From the NCBI GenBank assembly GCA_020250175.1, contig JADCEN010000017.1, positions 1-43,060 of the forward strand: a stretch of DNA of 43,060 nt, given 5' to 3'. The notes under the pieces are model-generated. The model saw only the letters and a list, made by a program, of their open reading frames with translations. It was not told the origin of the DNA and did not search any database. Shown here piece after piece: positions 26,888 to 36,358 of this stretch. Both the position numbers and the translations under genes were made by a program. The DNA is from Rhodobacter sp. (lineage in GTDB: Bacteria; Pseudomonadota; Alphaproteobacteria; Rhodobacterales; Rhodobacteraceae). Every line of letters starts with the position of its first letter. Within the stretch, counting starts at the first letter, position 1.

Positions 26888-28180
26888 ATGGCCCTGGACA
26901 GTCAGTCGGTAGTCGCGGCCTATGACGCGCCGGTCAAGGACCTGTACGAAATTGGCGAGATGCCGCCCCTGGGCCATGTGCCGCGGCAGATGTACGCCTG
27001 GGCGATCCGCCGCGACCGTCATGGCCAGCCGGACAAGGCCATGCAGGTAGAGGTCGTGGATACATGGCAGATCGACAGCCATGAGGTGCTGGTTCTGGTG
27101 ATGGCGGCGGGCGTCAATTACAACGCCGTCTGGGCTGCCCTTGGACAGCCGATCAGCCCGTTTGACGGCCACAGGCAACCCTTCCATATCGCCGGGTCGG
27201 ATGCCGCCGGAATCGTCTGGGCCGTGGGCGACAAGGTGAAGCGCTGGAAAGTCGGCGACGAGGTGGTGATCCATTGCAACCAGGACGACGGTGATGACGA
27301 AGAGTGCAACGGCGGCGATCCGATGTTCTCGCCCACCCAGCGCATCTGGGGATACGAGACGCCCGACGGATCATTCGCGCAGTTCACCCGCGTTCAGGCG
27401 CAGCAGCTGATGCCGCGCCCCCTGCATCTGACCTGGGAAGAATCCGCCTGCTATACGCTGACACTGGCCACGGCCTACCGCATGTTGTTCGGCCATCAGC
27501 CGCATGATCTGAAGCCGGGCCAGAACGTGCTGGTCTGGGGGGCCTCGGGGGGGCTTGGGTCCTATGCGATCCAGTTGATCAACACGGCAGGGGCCAATGC
27601 CATCGGGGTGATCAGCGACGAGGACAAGCGGGATTTCGTGATGGGCCTGGGCGCGAGGGGCGTGATCAACCGCAAGGATTTCAAATGCTGGGGCCAGATG
27701 CCGCAGGTCGGAACGCCCGAATACAATGACTGGCTGAAAGAAGCCCGCCGCTTCGGCAAGGCGATCTGGGACATCACCGGCAAGGGCGTGAATGTCGACA
27801 TCGTCTTCGAGCATCCGGGCGAGGCGACCTTTGCAGTGTCGTCGCTGATCTGCAAGAAGGGTGGCATGGTGGTGATCTGTGCCGGAACCACCGGGTTCAA
27901 CTGCACTTTTGATGTGCGCTACATGTGGATGCACCAGAAGCGCCTGCAGGGGTCGCATTTTGCGCATCTGAAACAGGCGGCTGCCGCCAACAAGCTGATG
28001 GTCGAGCGTCGGCTTGATCCCTGCATGTCCGAGGTCTTTCCCTGGGCGGACCTGCCGGTGCCGCATGTGAAGATGCTGCAGAACGCGCACAAACCCGGAA
28101 ACATGGCGGTGCTGGTCCAGGCACCGCGCACCGGACTGCGGACATTCGAGGATACGCTGGACGCCAGCCGCGCGCGCTGA
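26888..28180 (+). CDS. ccr: Crotonyl-CoA carboxylase/reductase
   Basis: Ccr reductively carboxylates crotonyl-CoA to (2S)-ethylmalonyl-CoA with NADPH and CO2, the key step of the ethylmalonyl-CoA pathway. The 430-residue protein is a medium-chain dehydrogenase/reductase without zinc ligands. It has AAGVNYNAVWAALG (about 73-86), the Ccr-type insert around CNQDDGDDEECNGGDPMFSPTQ and IWGYETPDGSFAQF (about 130-166), and the nucleotide motif WGASGGLGS (about 217-225). The ATG at 26888 follows GGGGGAGG; a GTG directly in front is in frame. The A/T-rich stretch at 26770-26815 probably holds its promoter. Together with ecm it indicates C2/acetate assimilation without needing isocitrate lyase. Confidence 0.96.
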   Translation: MALDSQSVVAAYDAPVKDLYEIGEMPPLGHVPRQMYAWAIRRDRHGQPDKAMQVEVVDTWQIDSHEVLVLVMAAGVNYNAVWAALGQPISPFDGHRQPFHIAGSDAAGIVWAVGDKVKRWKVGDEVVIHCNQDDGDDEECNGGDPMFSPTQRIWGYETPDGSFAQFTRVQAQQLMPRPLHLTWEESACYTLTLATAYRMLFGHQPHDLKPGQNVLVWGASGGLGSYAIQLINTAGANAIGVISDEDKRDFVMGLGARGVINRKDFKCWGQMPQVGTPEYNDWLKEARRFGKAIWDITGKGVNVDIVFEHPGEATFAVSSLICKKGGMVVICAGTTGFNCTFDVRYMWMHQKRLQGSHFAHLKQAAAANKLMVERRLDPCMSEVFPWADLPVPHVKMLQNAHKPGNMAVLVQAPRTGLRTFEDTLDASRAR

Positions 28181-28558
28181 CACTCCGCTTGCCCTTGGCC
28201 ACCTTGGCCGTCACGCAACCGGTCTGCCGCCCGCTGCGGCGTGCTGGCTCCGGGGGCGGCGGCTGCGCCGGTGGCCAGACCCGTCAACAACGCATCATCG
28301 CAAACTTACTGTAGCAAGGATTGCCTCAACCGCCCGTTCGGGCCGGGCAGGTGCGCGGCCACCGCTTCGACCGGCTTTGCGCAGACCCCGGGATCGGGCA
28401 TCACCTGGCACCCCCGCTGCGACCGCAAGCCAAGCCATGGTCCGCCACTGGCCTTACCACAAAGTGAACCGCCATGGCCGGGCATCGGGCGCTTCAACGG
28501 CCAAACCGGGGATGTGGCAGGCAGGCCGTTCCGGCGCGGTGCCTGTTTCAGTGCCCTG
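28181..28558. other. Gene-free stretch between ccr and the DUF4864 gene
   Basis: I see no gene here. It has a short direct repeat (CCTTGGCCACCTTGGCCG near 28193) and a small GCCCG/CGGGC hairpin near 28335. The two flanking genes converge, so it is probably the shared 3' region. Confidence 0.5.
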
Positions 28559-28969
28559 TCAGGCGCCGACCCCGGCCTGCGGCAAAAGCTGCACCCCGTT
28601 GATCTGCCAGCCCTGACCGGTTTCAACCATCTGGTAATCCAGCAGATGCGTGCGGCCCGCCTGATCGGTGACCATCACCCGCTGCCACAGGTTGCCTGCC
28701 ACTTCCCGCAGGTCCAGAAACTGCACTTCGGCGGGGCGCCAGACCATCGGATAGCCATTGCGCACCATCCTGCCGAAATTCTCGGGCGTGCCGAACATGC
28801 CCTTGATATTGGGCGAGGCAAAGGAAAAGGCCGTGCCGACATCTTCGGCGCGAAAGGCGTCAAACTGCTGCTGGATGACGGTTTCGATGGCCGGATTGCG
28901 CGCCTCCTGGGCGGCGGCGGACAGGACCGGCAGGCACAGCAAAACAAGGCTTAGAAGAAGTTGGCGCAT
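28559..28969 (-). CDS. Secreted DUF4864-type protein
   Basis: A 136-residue protein with a clear signal peptide (MRQLLLSLVLLCLPVLSAAAQE, cleavage after AAA near residue 20), so it should be periplasmic. The mature part has IETVIQQQFDAFRAEDVGTAFSFASPNIKGMF, followed by GYPMVWRPAEVQFLDL and ending WQINGVQLLP. This is a small alpha+beta fold similar to NTF2-like proteins and fits DUF4864. Function is unknown. The ATG at 28969 follows directly on the divergent spacer to the CHAD gene, 112 bp away. Confidence 0.85.
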   Translation of the reverse strand: MRQLLLSLVLLCLPVLSAAAQEARNPAIETVIQQQFDAFRAEDVGTAFSFASPNIKGMFGTPENFGRMVRNGYPMVWRPAEVQFLDLREVAGNLWQRVMVTDQAGRTHLLDYQMVETGQGWQINGVQLLPQAGVGA

Positions 28970-29081
28970 GGGCGGCCTCCATCGCGGGTCATGTGGGAGG
29001 GTTTAGCGCGCAGCGGCACCGGAACAAGGGCCGCTTGCCGCAAAGGCCAAAAGCGCCCATGTTGGCCTGAAGGAGCGGCGC

Positions 29082-29999
29082 ATGGCCTACCGGTTTTCCC
29101 CTGACGACCCAAGCCTGCAGCAGGCGCTGCGGCGCATCGCCGATGAAGAGCTGCGCGCGGCACTGGCGGTGCTGGACGACACCCGACTGCCGCCGCAGGC
29201 CGTCCATGATGTGCGCAAGCGCGCCAAAAAGCTGCGCGGGCTGTTGCGCCTGCTGCAGGGCAGCTTTCCCGACCACGCGCGCGAGAACGCCGCCCTGCGC
29301 GACGCGGGCCGCTTGCTGGCCCTGCGGCGTGACGCCGAGGTGCGCCTTGCGACCCTTGACTGGCTGTTCCCTGACACCCCGCAGGCGCTGATGCCGCTGC
29401 GCCGCCTGTTGGAGCAGGACCGGGACGCCCCCCCTGCCCCGTCGCATCACGCGGAGGCGGTGGAAATCCTGCGCGCCCTGCACAGCCGGGTATGCGGCTG
29501 GACGCTGACCGGCAAGGACCACCGGATCCTGGTAAAGGGCCTGGCGCGGACACGCCGCCGGGCCGCGCAGGCCATGGAAGATGCCGCGCGGTCCCCCGGC
29601 TTTGACGCGATCCACGACTGGCGCAAGCGCGCCAAGGATTTCTGGTATCAGACGCGTCTGCTGGCCCCGATCTGGCCCGAGATGATGGTGCCGCTGACAA
29701 AATCCGCCGAGGGACTGACCGAAGCCCTGGGCGTGCATCATGACATCGCCGTGCTGCAGGGCCATCTTCCGCCCGGTTTGCTGGACAGCGCCGCAGAGGC
29801 GCTGTTCCACCGCAAGGCCATTGCGGCGCAGCAGGAGATCGAGGCCCATGTCTTTGCCGAGGGCAGGCGGCTGTTCGCAGGCGACCCCGAGGCGATGGCA
29901 CAGCTGTGGGGCCGCTGGTGGCTGCTGTGGCGCGATCAGGCGGCAAGCGCGCCCGACAGCCCCCGGTCGATCAGCGCCACGGTTTCCCCGACACCGTAA
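29082..29999 (+). CDS. CHAD-domain protein
   Basis: A 305-residue all-helical protein. CHAD domains bind inorganic polyphosphate through rows of basic residues and conserved histidines. Two CHAD repeats show here: [18 protein letters not shown] at about 40-57 and [18 protein letters not shown] at about 182-199, each with the His-x-x-Arg-Lys-Arg signature. There is no CYTH domain. The ATG at 29082 follows AAGGAGCGG. The last 64 bp overlap the 3' end of lysK on the other strand. A link to polyphosphate granules is inference from the family. Confidence 0.88.
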   Translation: MAYRFSPDDPSLQQALRRIADEELRAALAVLDDTRLPPQAVHDVRKRAKKLRGLLRLLQGSFPDHARENAALRDAGRLLALRRDAEVRLATLDWLFPDTPQALMPLRRLLEQDRDAPPAPSHHAEAVEILRALHSRVCGWTLTGKDHRILVKGLARTRRRAAQAMEDAARSPGFDAIHDWRKRAKDFWYQTRLLAPIWPEMMVPLTKSAEGLTEALGVHHDIAVLQGHLPPGLLDSAAEALFHRKAIAAQQEIEAHVFAEGRRLFAGDPEAMAQLWGRWWLLWRDQAASAPDSPRSISATVSPTP

Positions 30000-31516
30000 A
30001 GTGCGATGAAGCCGCCAAAGCGCGGGCCTTGGCTTGCGCCCAGCAGAACCTCATAGAGCGCCGTGAACCAGTCGCGCAGCGGGTCAAAGCCGTGGTCAGT
30101 GCCCACGGCAAAGACCATGGTCTGCAACGCTTCGGCATCCAGACCGCCTGTCCAGGCCGCCAGCCGGTCGCGCAGGTCCGACAGGGCGGCGCGCTCCCTG
30201 GCGTCAGGCGCGCGGAAGCTGCGCGTCGGGGCGACGAAATCGGTGTAATAGCGCAGCGCAAATCCGGCGGCGGCATCCAGATCAGGATGCGTTTCGGGCG
30301 TTGCTTCCGGCGCGTAGCGGCGGATGAAGCCCCAGAGACCGGCCTTGTCCACCGCCCCGGCCACGCTGGCCAGGTTGAGCAGCATCGCAAAAGACACGAC
30401 CATATGCGACGGCGGCGGGTTGCCGCCGTGGATATGCCAGACCGGGTTGTTGACCTGCGCATCCACATCCTGCCCCGCAAAGGCCTTCAGCTGCTGATGA
30501 TACTCGTCCACCGCCTTTGGGATCACGTCGAAATGCATCCGCTTGGCCGTCTTCGGCTTTTGATACATGAAATAGGACAGGCTTTCGGTCGCGGCATAGC
30601 TCAGCCATTCGTCGATGGTCAGGCCGTTGCCCTTTGACTTCGATATCTTCTGGCCGTGTTCGTCCAGAAACAGCTCATAGGTGAAATGCTCGGGCTTGCG
30701 CCCGCCCAGAATTTCGCAGATCCCGTCATAGATCGGCGTGTTGGTGGAATGATCCTTGCCATACATTTCGAAATCCACGTCCAGCGCGGCCCAGCGCGCG
30801 CCGAAATCGGGTTTCCATTGCAGCTTCACATGGCCGCCGGTGACGGGAAGCGTCCATTCGCGCCCCTCCTCGTCATCGAAGGTGACCGTTCCGGCCACCG
30901 CATCGACACGCCGGATCGGAACATAGAGCACGCGTCCGGTTTCGGGATGAATCGGCAGGAAGCAGGAATAGGTCTGCTGTCGCTCTTCCCGAAGCGACGG
31001 CAGCATCAGGTCCATGATCGCGTCATAGCGTTCGGCCGCCCGCAGCAGCGTGGCATCAAACTGGCCGGACCGGTAGAATTCGGTCGCCGAGACGAATTCA
31101 TAGTCAAAGCCGAAGGTATCAAGAAAGCGGCGCAGCATGGCGTTGTTATGCGCGCCGAAGCTTTCATATTCGCCGAAGGGGTCGGGCACAGAGGTCAGCG
31201 GTTTCTGGCGGTGCAGGGCCAGCATCGCCTGCTGCGGCACATTGTCCGGAATCTTGCGCATGCCGTCGAGATCGTCGGAAAAACAGATCAGCCGGGTGGG
31301 AATGTCGCTGATCACCTCGAACGCGCGGCGGATCATGGTGGTTCTTGCCACCTCGCCGAAGGTGCCGATATGGGGCAACCCGCTGGGTCCGTAGCCGGTT
31401 TCGAACAGGACATAGCCTTTTTCCGGGTCCTTGCGGGCGTAGCGCGCCTGAAGGCGGCGGGCCTCTTCAAAGGGCCAGGCTTTCGACTTCATCGCGGCAT
31501 CGCGCAGGGCAGACAT
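29936..31516 (-). CDS. lysK: Lysyl-tRNA synthetase, class I
   Basis: Charges tRNA-Lys with lysine. The 526-residue enzyme is the class I form found in archaea and many alphaproteobacteria, unrelated to class II LysS. The HIGH motif is [12 protein letters not shown] (about 44-55) and the KMSKS motif is KISKSKGN (about 290-297). A helical anticodon-binding region fills the C-terminus. I take the ATG at 31516, which has AAGGA eight bases upstream, over an ATG three codons earlier. It converges on and overlaps the CHAD gene, and diverges from the TerB-like gene. Confidence 0.97.
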   Translation of the reverse strand: MSALRDAAMKSKAWPFEEARRLQARYARKDPEKGYVLFETGYGPSGLPHIGTFGEVARTTMIRRAFEVISDIPTRLICFSDDLDGMRKIPDNVPQQAMLALHRQKPLTSVPDPFGEYESFGAHNNAMLRRFLDTFGFDYEFVSATEFYRSGQFDATLLRAAERYDAIMDLMLPSLREERQQTYSCFLPIHPETGRVLYVPIRRVDAVAGTVTFDDEEGREWTLPVTGGHVKLQWKPDFGARWAALDVDFEMYGKDHSTNTPIYDGICEILGGRKPEHFTYELFLDEHGQKISKSKGNGLTIDEWLSYAATESLSYFMYQKPKTAKRMHFDVIPKAVDEYHQQLKAFAGQDVDAQVNNPVWHIHGGNPPPSHMVVSFAMLLNLASVAGAVDKAGLWGFIRRYAPEATPETHPDLDAAAGFALRYYTDFVAPTRSFRAPDARERAALSDLRDRLAAWTGGLDAEALQTMVFAVGTDHGFDPLRDWFTALYEVLLGASQGPRFGGFIALYGVGETVALIDRGLSGALAA

Positions 31517-31630
31517 CGGTGGCATCCTTGTGGCACCGGCAGGCCCCGTGCCCGCGATGCATCCCGTGTCCTATTGCCGGGGCGCATTCCCGTCAATATT
31601 CTGCACCGGCAAGAGGATATCCAAGGATCT

Positions 31631-32059
31631 GTGCCCGTGCCCGATACCCCATCATCGCTGACACCGCAGGACGCGCTTGTCGCGCTGATGATTGCCGTGT
31701 CGTTTTCGGACGAAACCATCCGGACCACCGAACTGGTGGCGATCCAGCGCATCGTCAATCATCTGCCGATCTTCGCCGGCTATGATGCGGACCGCATCCA
31801 CACCACTGCGCAGACCGTCTTTGATCTGTTCGAGGAAGAAGACGGGCTGGATGCCCTGTTCGGCCTGATCCGCGATGCCCTGCCCGAACGCCTGCTGGAG
31901 ACGGCCTATGCCCTGTCCTGCGACGTGGCGGCTGCGGACGGCAAGCTGAGGGATATTGAACTGCGGATGCTGGAGGAGGTCCGGCACGAATTGAACATCG
32001 ACCGGCTCCATGCCGCCGCAATCGAATGGGGCGCGCGGGCCCGGCATTTGCGCGAATGA
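31631..32059 (+). CDS. TerB-family protein
   Basis: A 142-residue all-helical protein of the TerB/DUF533-like tellurite-resistance family. Marks are ALVALMIAVSFSDETIRTTELVAIQRIV at about 15-42 and ETAYALSCDVAAADGKLRDIELRMLEEV at about 90-117, the paired acidic helices that bind metal in TerB. The likely start is GTG at 31631, after AAGGA; a second in-frame GTG two codons later has better spacing, so either is possible. No other ter genes are nearby, so a role in tellurite resistance is not implied. It converges with the LysR gene, whose stop abuts this one. Confidence 0.85.
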   Translation: MPVPDTPSSLTPQDALVALMIAVSFSDETIRTTELVAIQRIVNHLPIFAGYDADRIHTTAQTVFDLFEEEDGLDALFGLIRDALPERLLETAYALSCDVAAADGKLRDIELRMLEEVRHELNIDRLHAAAIEWGARARHLRE

Positions 32060-32944
32060 TCAGTCGCCCCGGTGCCGCACGACGCGGTCGGTGATGAATT
32101 CTGCCAGCGCCGCCGCCGCAGGGGACGGGCGGGGGGCCGCCAGCAAGGCAATCTCTGCCGGGTCAAGCGGTGGCCAGCCCTGCGATTCGCCCAGCACCTG
32201 CAAGCCCTGCGGCACCATGGTGCGGGGCATCACCGCATAACCCAGCCCCGCCTTGACCGCTGCCGAAACCCCGGCATGGCTGGGGCTGGTGAAGACATCG
32301 GTCCAGGCAACATGTGCCCGGTCCAGCGCCAGGGTGGCGCGGCTGCGATAGACGCACGGGGCCGGGGCCACCACCAGCGGCAGCGGGCGCGCCCGTGCGG
32401 ACAGGGCGGAAAGCGCCCCCTCGCCCGCAGGCGGGCCAACCCAGACCAGGGTTTCGCGCCACAGCGCCTGTGACCCGGCCTGACGGTCTGCCGGGTCCTG
32501 CTTGATGATGATCAGGTCCTGTTCGCCGGCCAGAAACTCTCCGATCAGCGGCAATGTCAGCTTGCAGGACACGTGAAGCTGAACATTCTCATGCGCGGCA
32601 GCGAAAACGCCCAGAATGTCGGGCAGGTAGGCAGAGGCAAAATCTTCGGGGCTGCCAAAGCGCACTTCGCCCTTCAGATCGTCGGCCCGGAACCGCGCCA
32701 GCATGGCATCCGCCGCCGCAATCAGTCTGCGGGCATGGACCAGCAGACGTTCGCCATCCGGTGTCAGGCGCACATTGCGCGTGTTGCGGTCCAGCAACCT
32801 GCGCCCGAAGGTCTGCTCCAGCTTGCGAATCTGGCCCGAAACCGCCGATTGCGACCGCCCGATCAATGCGCCGGTTCCCGAAAAGCTGCCCGATTCCGCC
32901 ACGGCAACAAAGGTGCGCAGCAGCGCCGTGTCCACATCATGCAT
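32060..32944 (-). CDS. LysR-family transcriptional regulator
   Basis: A 294-residue LTTR. The winged helix-turn-helix is at the N-terminus (TALLRTFVAVAESGSFSGTGALIGRSQSAVSGQIRKLEQ, about 5-43), followed by the linker helix and a periplasmic-binding-protein-like effector domain (about 92-294). The ATG at 32944 has GAAGGA six bases upstream and is preferred over an ATG eight codons earlier. It diverges from the SbtA-type transporter gene with a 120-bp gap holding an inverted repeat, so it most likely controls that gene and itself. The effector is unknown; bicarbonate or a carbon metabolite is a guess from context. Confidence 0.92.
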   Translation of the reverse strand: MHDVDTALLRTFVAVAESGSFSGTGALIGRSQSAVSGQIRKLEQTFGRRLLDRNTRNVRLTPDGERLLVHARRLIAAADAMLARFRADDLKGEVRFGSPEDFASAYLPDILGVFAAAHENVQLHVSCKLTLPLIGEFLAGEQDLIIIKQDPADRQAGSQALWRETLVWVGPPAGEGALSALSARARPLPLVVAPAPCVYRSRATLALDRAHVAWTDVFTSPSHAGVSAAVKAGLGYAVMPRTMVPQGLQVLGESQGWPPLDPAEIALLAAPRPSPAAAALAEFITDRVVRHRGD

Positions 32945-32990
32945 CGCGCTTCCTTCACGCCATTTCATTTGTGTTTCAGATTAATCGGAT

Positions 32991-33008
32991 GAGAAATTCG
33001 CATTTCTC
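32991..33008. promoter_or_regulatory. Candidate LysR operator between the regulator and sbtA
   Basis: GAGAAAT, four bases (TCGC), ATTTCTC form a perfect 7-bp inverted repeat containing the T-N11-A spacing typical of LysR sites. It lies 47 bp upstream of the regulator start and 57 bp upstream of the transporter start. Confidence 0.5.
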
Positions 33009-33064
33009 TTTTCAATGTCAAGGTTGCAGAAGGTGGCGTCACAAACCGCCACCAAGGGGACACC

Positions 33065-34057
33065 ATGGAAACTTCGCTGCTTGTTGAAAATCTGATCTCA
33101 CCCGTCACTTTGGCGTTCCTGCTGGGCGTCATTGCCACGCTGATCAGGTCCGATCTGGAAATTCCGGAACCGGTGATCCGCATCTTTGCGATCTTTCTGC
33201 TGTTTTCGATCGGGCTTCAGGGCGGGCGGGAACTGGCCGGGTCCGACCTTGGCAATCTGGGCGGGGCGCTGCTCATGACGCTGGCGCTGGTGCTGCTGCT
33301 GCCCGGCCTTGCGTTTCTGGTGGCGCGCCACCTTGTCGGTTTGCCGATTGCGGATGCGGCGGGGGTTGCGGCGCTGTACGGATCGGTGTCTTCCGTGACC
33401 TTTGTGGTGGCGCGCACCTATGCCGAAGGGGCGGGCACACCGATGGACGGGTTCGTCACCGGGCTGGTTGCGCTGCTGGAACTGGGGATTCTGGTGGCCC
33501 TGTTCTATGGCAGGCTTGCCATCAGCCGCAGCGAAGCGGCTGGCCCGGCCGGGGGGTTGAAGGTGATCCTGTCGGAAACCCTGCGCGGGCGCGGCATCGT
33601 GCTGCTTGGGGGCGGGCTGATCATCGGTGCAGCCGTGGGCGAGAAGAACTTTACAAGGATCGAGCCGTTCTTTGTCGATCTGTTCCGCGGGGTGCTGGTG
33701 CTGTTTCTGCTGGAAATGGGCATGACGGCGGCGCGGCATTTGCGCGGCTTTGCCGCCGTGGGTCCCCGGATGCTGGGATTCGGGCTGGCAATGCCGCTGA
33801 TCAACGGGGCAATCGGCACCGTTCTGGCCACGCTGACCGGCCTGCCGCTTGGCTCTGCCTTCGTGATGGGGGTGGTTGCCGCCTCGGCCAGCTATATCGA
33901 CGCGCCCGCTGCGGTGCGCGCCACCTTTCCGCAGGCGAACCCGGCGATCTACCTGACCTCGTCGCTGGGGATCACCTTTCCCTTCATGATGATCGCGGGG
34001 GTGCCGCTGATCTATCAGATGGCGGTCTTCTGGCAAAGGCTACTGGGGTCGCCCTGA
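33065..34057 (+). CDS. SbtA-type sodium-dependent bicarbonate transporter family permease
   Basis: A 330-residue inner-membrane protein with about ten hydrophobic helices in two inverted halves. Family marks are FLLFSIGLQGGRELA (about 41-55), GVAALYGSVSSVTFVVARTYAEG (about 100-122), FRGVLVLFLLEMGM (about 206-219) and VVAASASYIDAPAAVR (about 275-290). The serine-rich GSVSSVT and ASASYIDAP loops correspond to the bicarbonate site in cyanobacterial SbtA. The ATG follows AAGGGGACACC. The substrate may differ from bicarbonate in a non-photosynthetic host. No SbtB-like PII partner is adjacent; control probably comes from the divergent LysR. Confidence 0.88.
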   Translation: METSLLVENLISPVTLAFLLGVIATLIRSDLEIPEPVIRIFAIFLLFSIGLQGGRELAGSDLGNLGGALLMTLALVLLLPGLAFLVARHLVGLPIADAAGVAALYGSVSSVTFVVARTYAEGAGTPMDGFVTGLVALLELGILVALFYGRLAISRSEAAGPAGGLKVILSETLRGRGIVLLGGGLIIGAAVGEKNFTRIEPFFVDLFRGVLVLFLLEMGMTAARHLRGFAAVGPRMLGFGLAMPLINGAIGTVLATLTGLPLGSAFVMGVVAASASYIDAPAAVRATFPQANPAIYLTSSLGITFPFMMIAGVPLIYQMAVFWQRLLGSP

Positions 34058-34172
34058 CGCCCCGGCCGGGCGGGCGGGGTACCTCTCAAGGGCAGGTGCC
34101 CCCAGACCCGATGATCGCGGTCTCATCTGACTGGGTCAGCGGCCTCTGCGGCGGCAGTCCCCGTTCAAGGGT

Positions 34173-34193
34173 TGCGCCAGATTGGCTGGCGCA
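34173..34193. terminator. Hairpin between sbtA and the peroxiredoxin gene
   Basis: A perfect 8-bp stem TGCGCCAG/CTGGCGCA with loop ATTGG lies in the 224-bp gap between two convergent genes. No T-run is present; it may serve either strand. Confidence 0.4.
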
Positions 34194-34281
34194 GAGCCTC
34201 AACACTGGGGAAGGGACCGCATGCGGGGGAAATGGGGGCAAGCTGCGGATGGCGCGCAATCACCGCACCATCTGTGGCCGG

Positions 34282-34938
<657 letters not shown>

Positions 34939-35230
34939 GACATGTTCCTTCGGTCGGTTGCCTGATACAGAGATAGGGCTTTGCCGCGCCGACGTCACCC
35001 CTTCGCAGGCGGTTCCGCCTGCCGGACACAGAACTTCGCCATGCCGCTTCTCTGCGGCCCCTTCCCGGCAGAACGATCCTTCCGTCATTCTGCCGCATCA
35101 CAGTGGCAAAGCGCAGCGCTTCCGCACCTTTTCCGGGCCTTCGCCGGGTTGCGGAAGCCACGATCACTGGCGCGCCGGATCATCGCCCTTGTCGCGACAG
35201 CGCTTGAGCGCCACAAACCAAAGGTGCCAG

Positions 35231-36280
35231 ATGAACCGAAAGACGGATATGGACGAAATTGCGCAGCGCTACCGGGACTTTGCGGCAGGGGAAGCAGCGG
35301 GGCGCTCGACGCTTTACGAAACGCTTGCCCGGCATGTGGCAGCATCGCCAGGTGCGCTGGCCTTCCTGCGTCACCTTCCAGCAGAACGGCAGCAACCCAA
35401 CTTGCTGTTCGCCGCCCTGCGCCTTGTTGCCGGAACCCCGGCATCGGTGGCCGCGTTTGATCAGGCGATCTGCGACCATGGCGGCCCCATCGCCAATGTT
35501 ATGCTGACACATGTGACACAGACCAATGAACCCGGACGCTGTGCCGTGCTTATGCCGGTGCTGGCCCAGATCGAGGGTCCGCTGGCCCTGATCGAAGTTG
35601 GCGCGTCAGCTGGGCTATGTCTGTTGCCGGACGCCTATGGCTATGACTGGTCAGGTCACCGGCTGGAACCACCCGCGGGCGACGGTCCTGCGGCACCGGT
35701 TTTCACCTGTGATACCTCAAACGATACTCCCCTTCCCGATCAGCACCCCGAAATTGTCTGGCGCACCGGGTTGGACCTGAACCCGCTAGATGTTTCAAAC
35801 GACGAAGATGTCGCCTGGCTTGAGGCGCTGGTTTGGCCCGAACATCAGGACCGGCTGGCACGTCTGCGCGCTGCAATTGCGGTTGCCAAGGCGCGGCGCC
35901 CCCGGATCGTGGCAGGCGATCTGCGCCACGATCTGCCCGCGTTGATTGCCGAGGCCCCGCGCGGGGCCACCCTGGTGGTGTTCCACACTGCCGTCCTGAC
36001 CTACCTTGCCGATCAGCGTGATCGGGATGCCTTTGCGTCGATGATGATTCGCGATCAGGGGATCGTCTGGATCAGCAATGAAAGCCCGCGCGTCTTCCCC
36101 GGCTTAGCCCCGGCTGCCCCGCCACCGCGCAAAGGCATGTTCTTGCTGTCGGTCAACGGACTGCCGCAGGCGTGGACCGATCCGCATGGCGGGGCGATGC
36201 ACTGGATCAGCCTCGGCGACGCAGCGGCAGGTCAGCCCGCCCGGCCCGGATCGGGTGCGGGCAAGATAGCGGGGCCATAG
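35231..36280 (+). CDS. DUF2332-family protein
   Basis: A 349-residue protein fitting DUF2332. Recognisable segments are IAQRYRDFAAGEAAGRSTLYETLARHVA (about 10-37), FLRHLPAERQQPNLLFAALRLV (about 44-65), the acidic ALIEVGASAGLCLLPDAYGYDW (about 118-139) and VVFHTAVLTYLADQ (about 250-263). EVGASAGL resembles a SAM-binding glycine loop, so a methyltransferase-like fold is possible but unproven. The ATG at 35231 follows AAGGTG. It uses slightly more A/T-rich codons than its neighbours. Function unknown. Confidence 0.85.
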   Translation: MNRKTDMDEIAQRYRDFAAGEAAGRSTLYETLARHVAASPGALAFLRHLPAERQQPNLLFAALRLVAGTPASVAAFDQAICDHGGPIANVMLTHVTQTNEPGRCAVLMPVLAQIEGPLALIEVGASAGLCLLPDAYGYDWSGHRLEPPAGDGPAAPVFTCDTSNDTPLPDQHPEIVWRTGLDLNPLDVSNDEDVAWLEALVWPEHQDRLARLRAAIAVAKARRPRIVAGDLRHDLPALIAEAPRGATLVVFHTAVLTYLADQRDRDAFASMMIRDQGIVWISNESPRVFPGLAPAAPPPRKGMFLLSVNGLPQAWTDPHGGAMHWISLGDAAAGQPARPGSGAGKIAGP

Positions 36281-36358
36281 GCGCACAGACCCACCGACCC
36301 GAAGGACGCTTGCGGCCCCGCCAAAGCGGTGCCACGCTGTGACAAAAAGGAGGATGAG

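Noticed and set aside
31631-32059. Tellurite-resistance locus
   Set aside because: Only one TerB-like gene is present, with none of the other ter genes nearby, so a resistance system is not supported.
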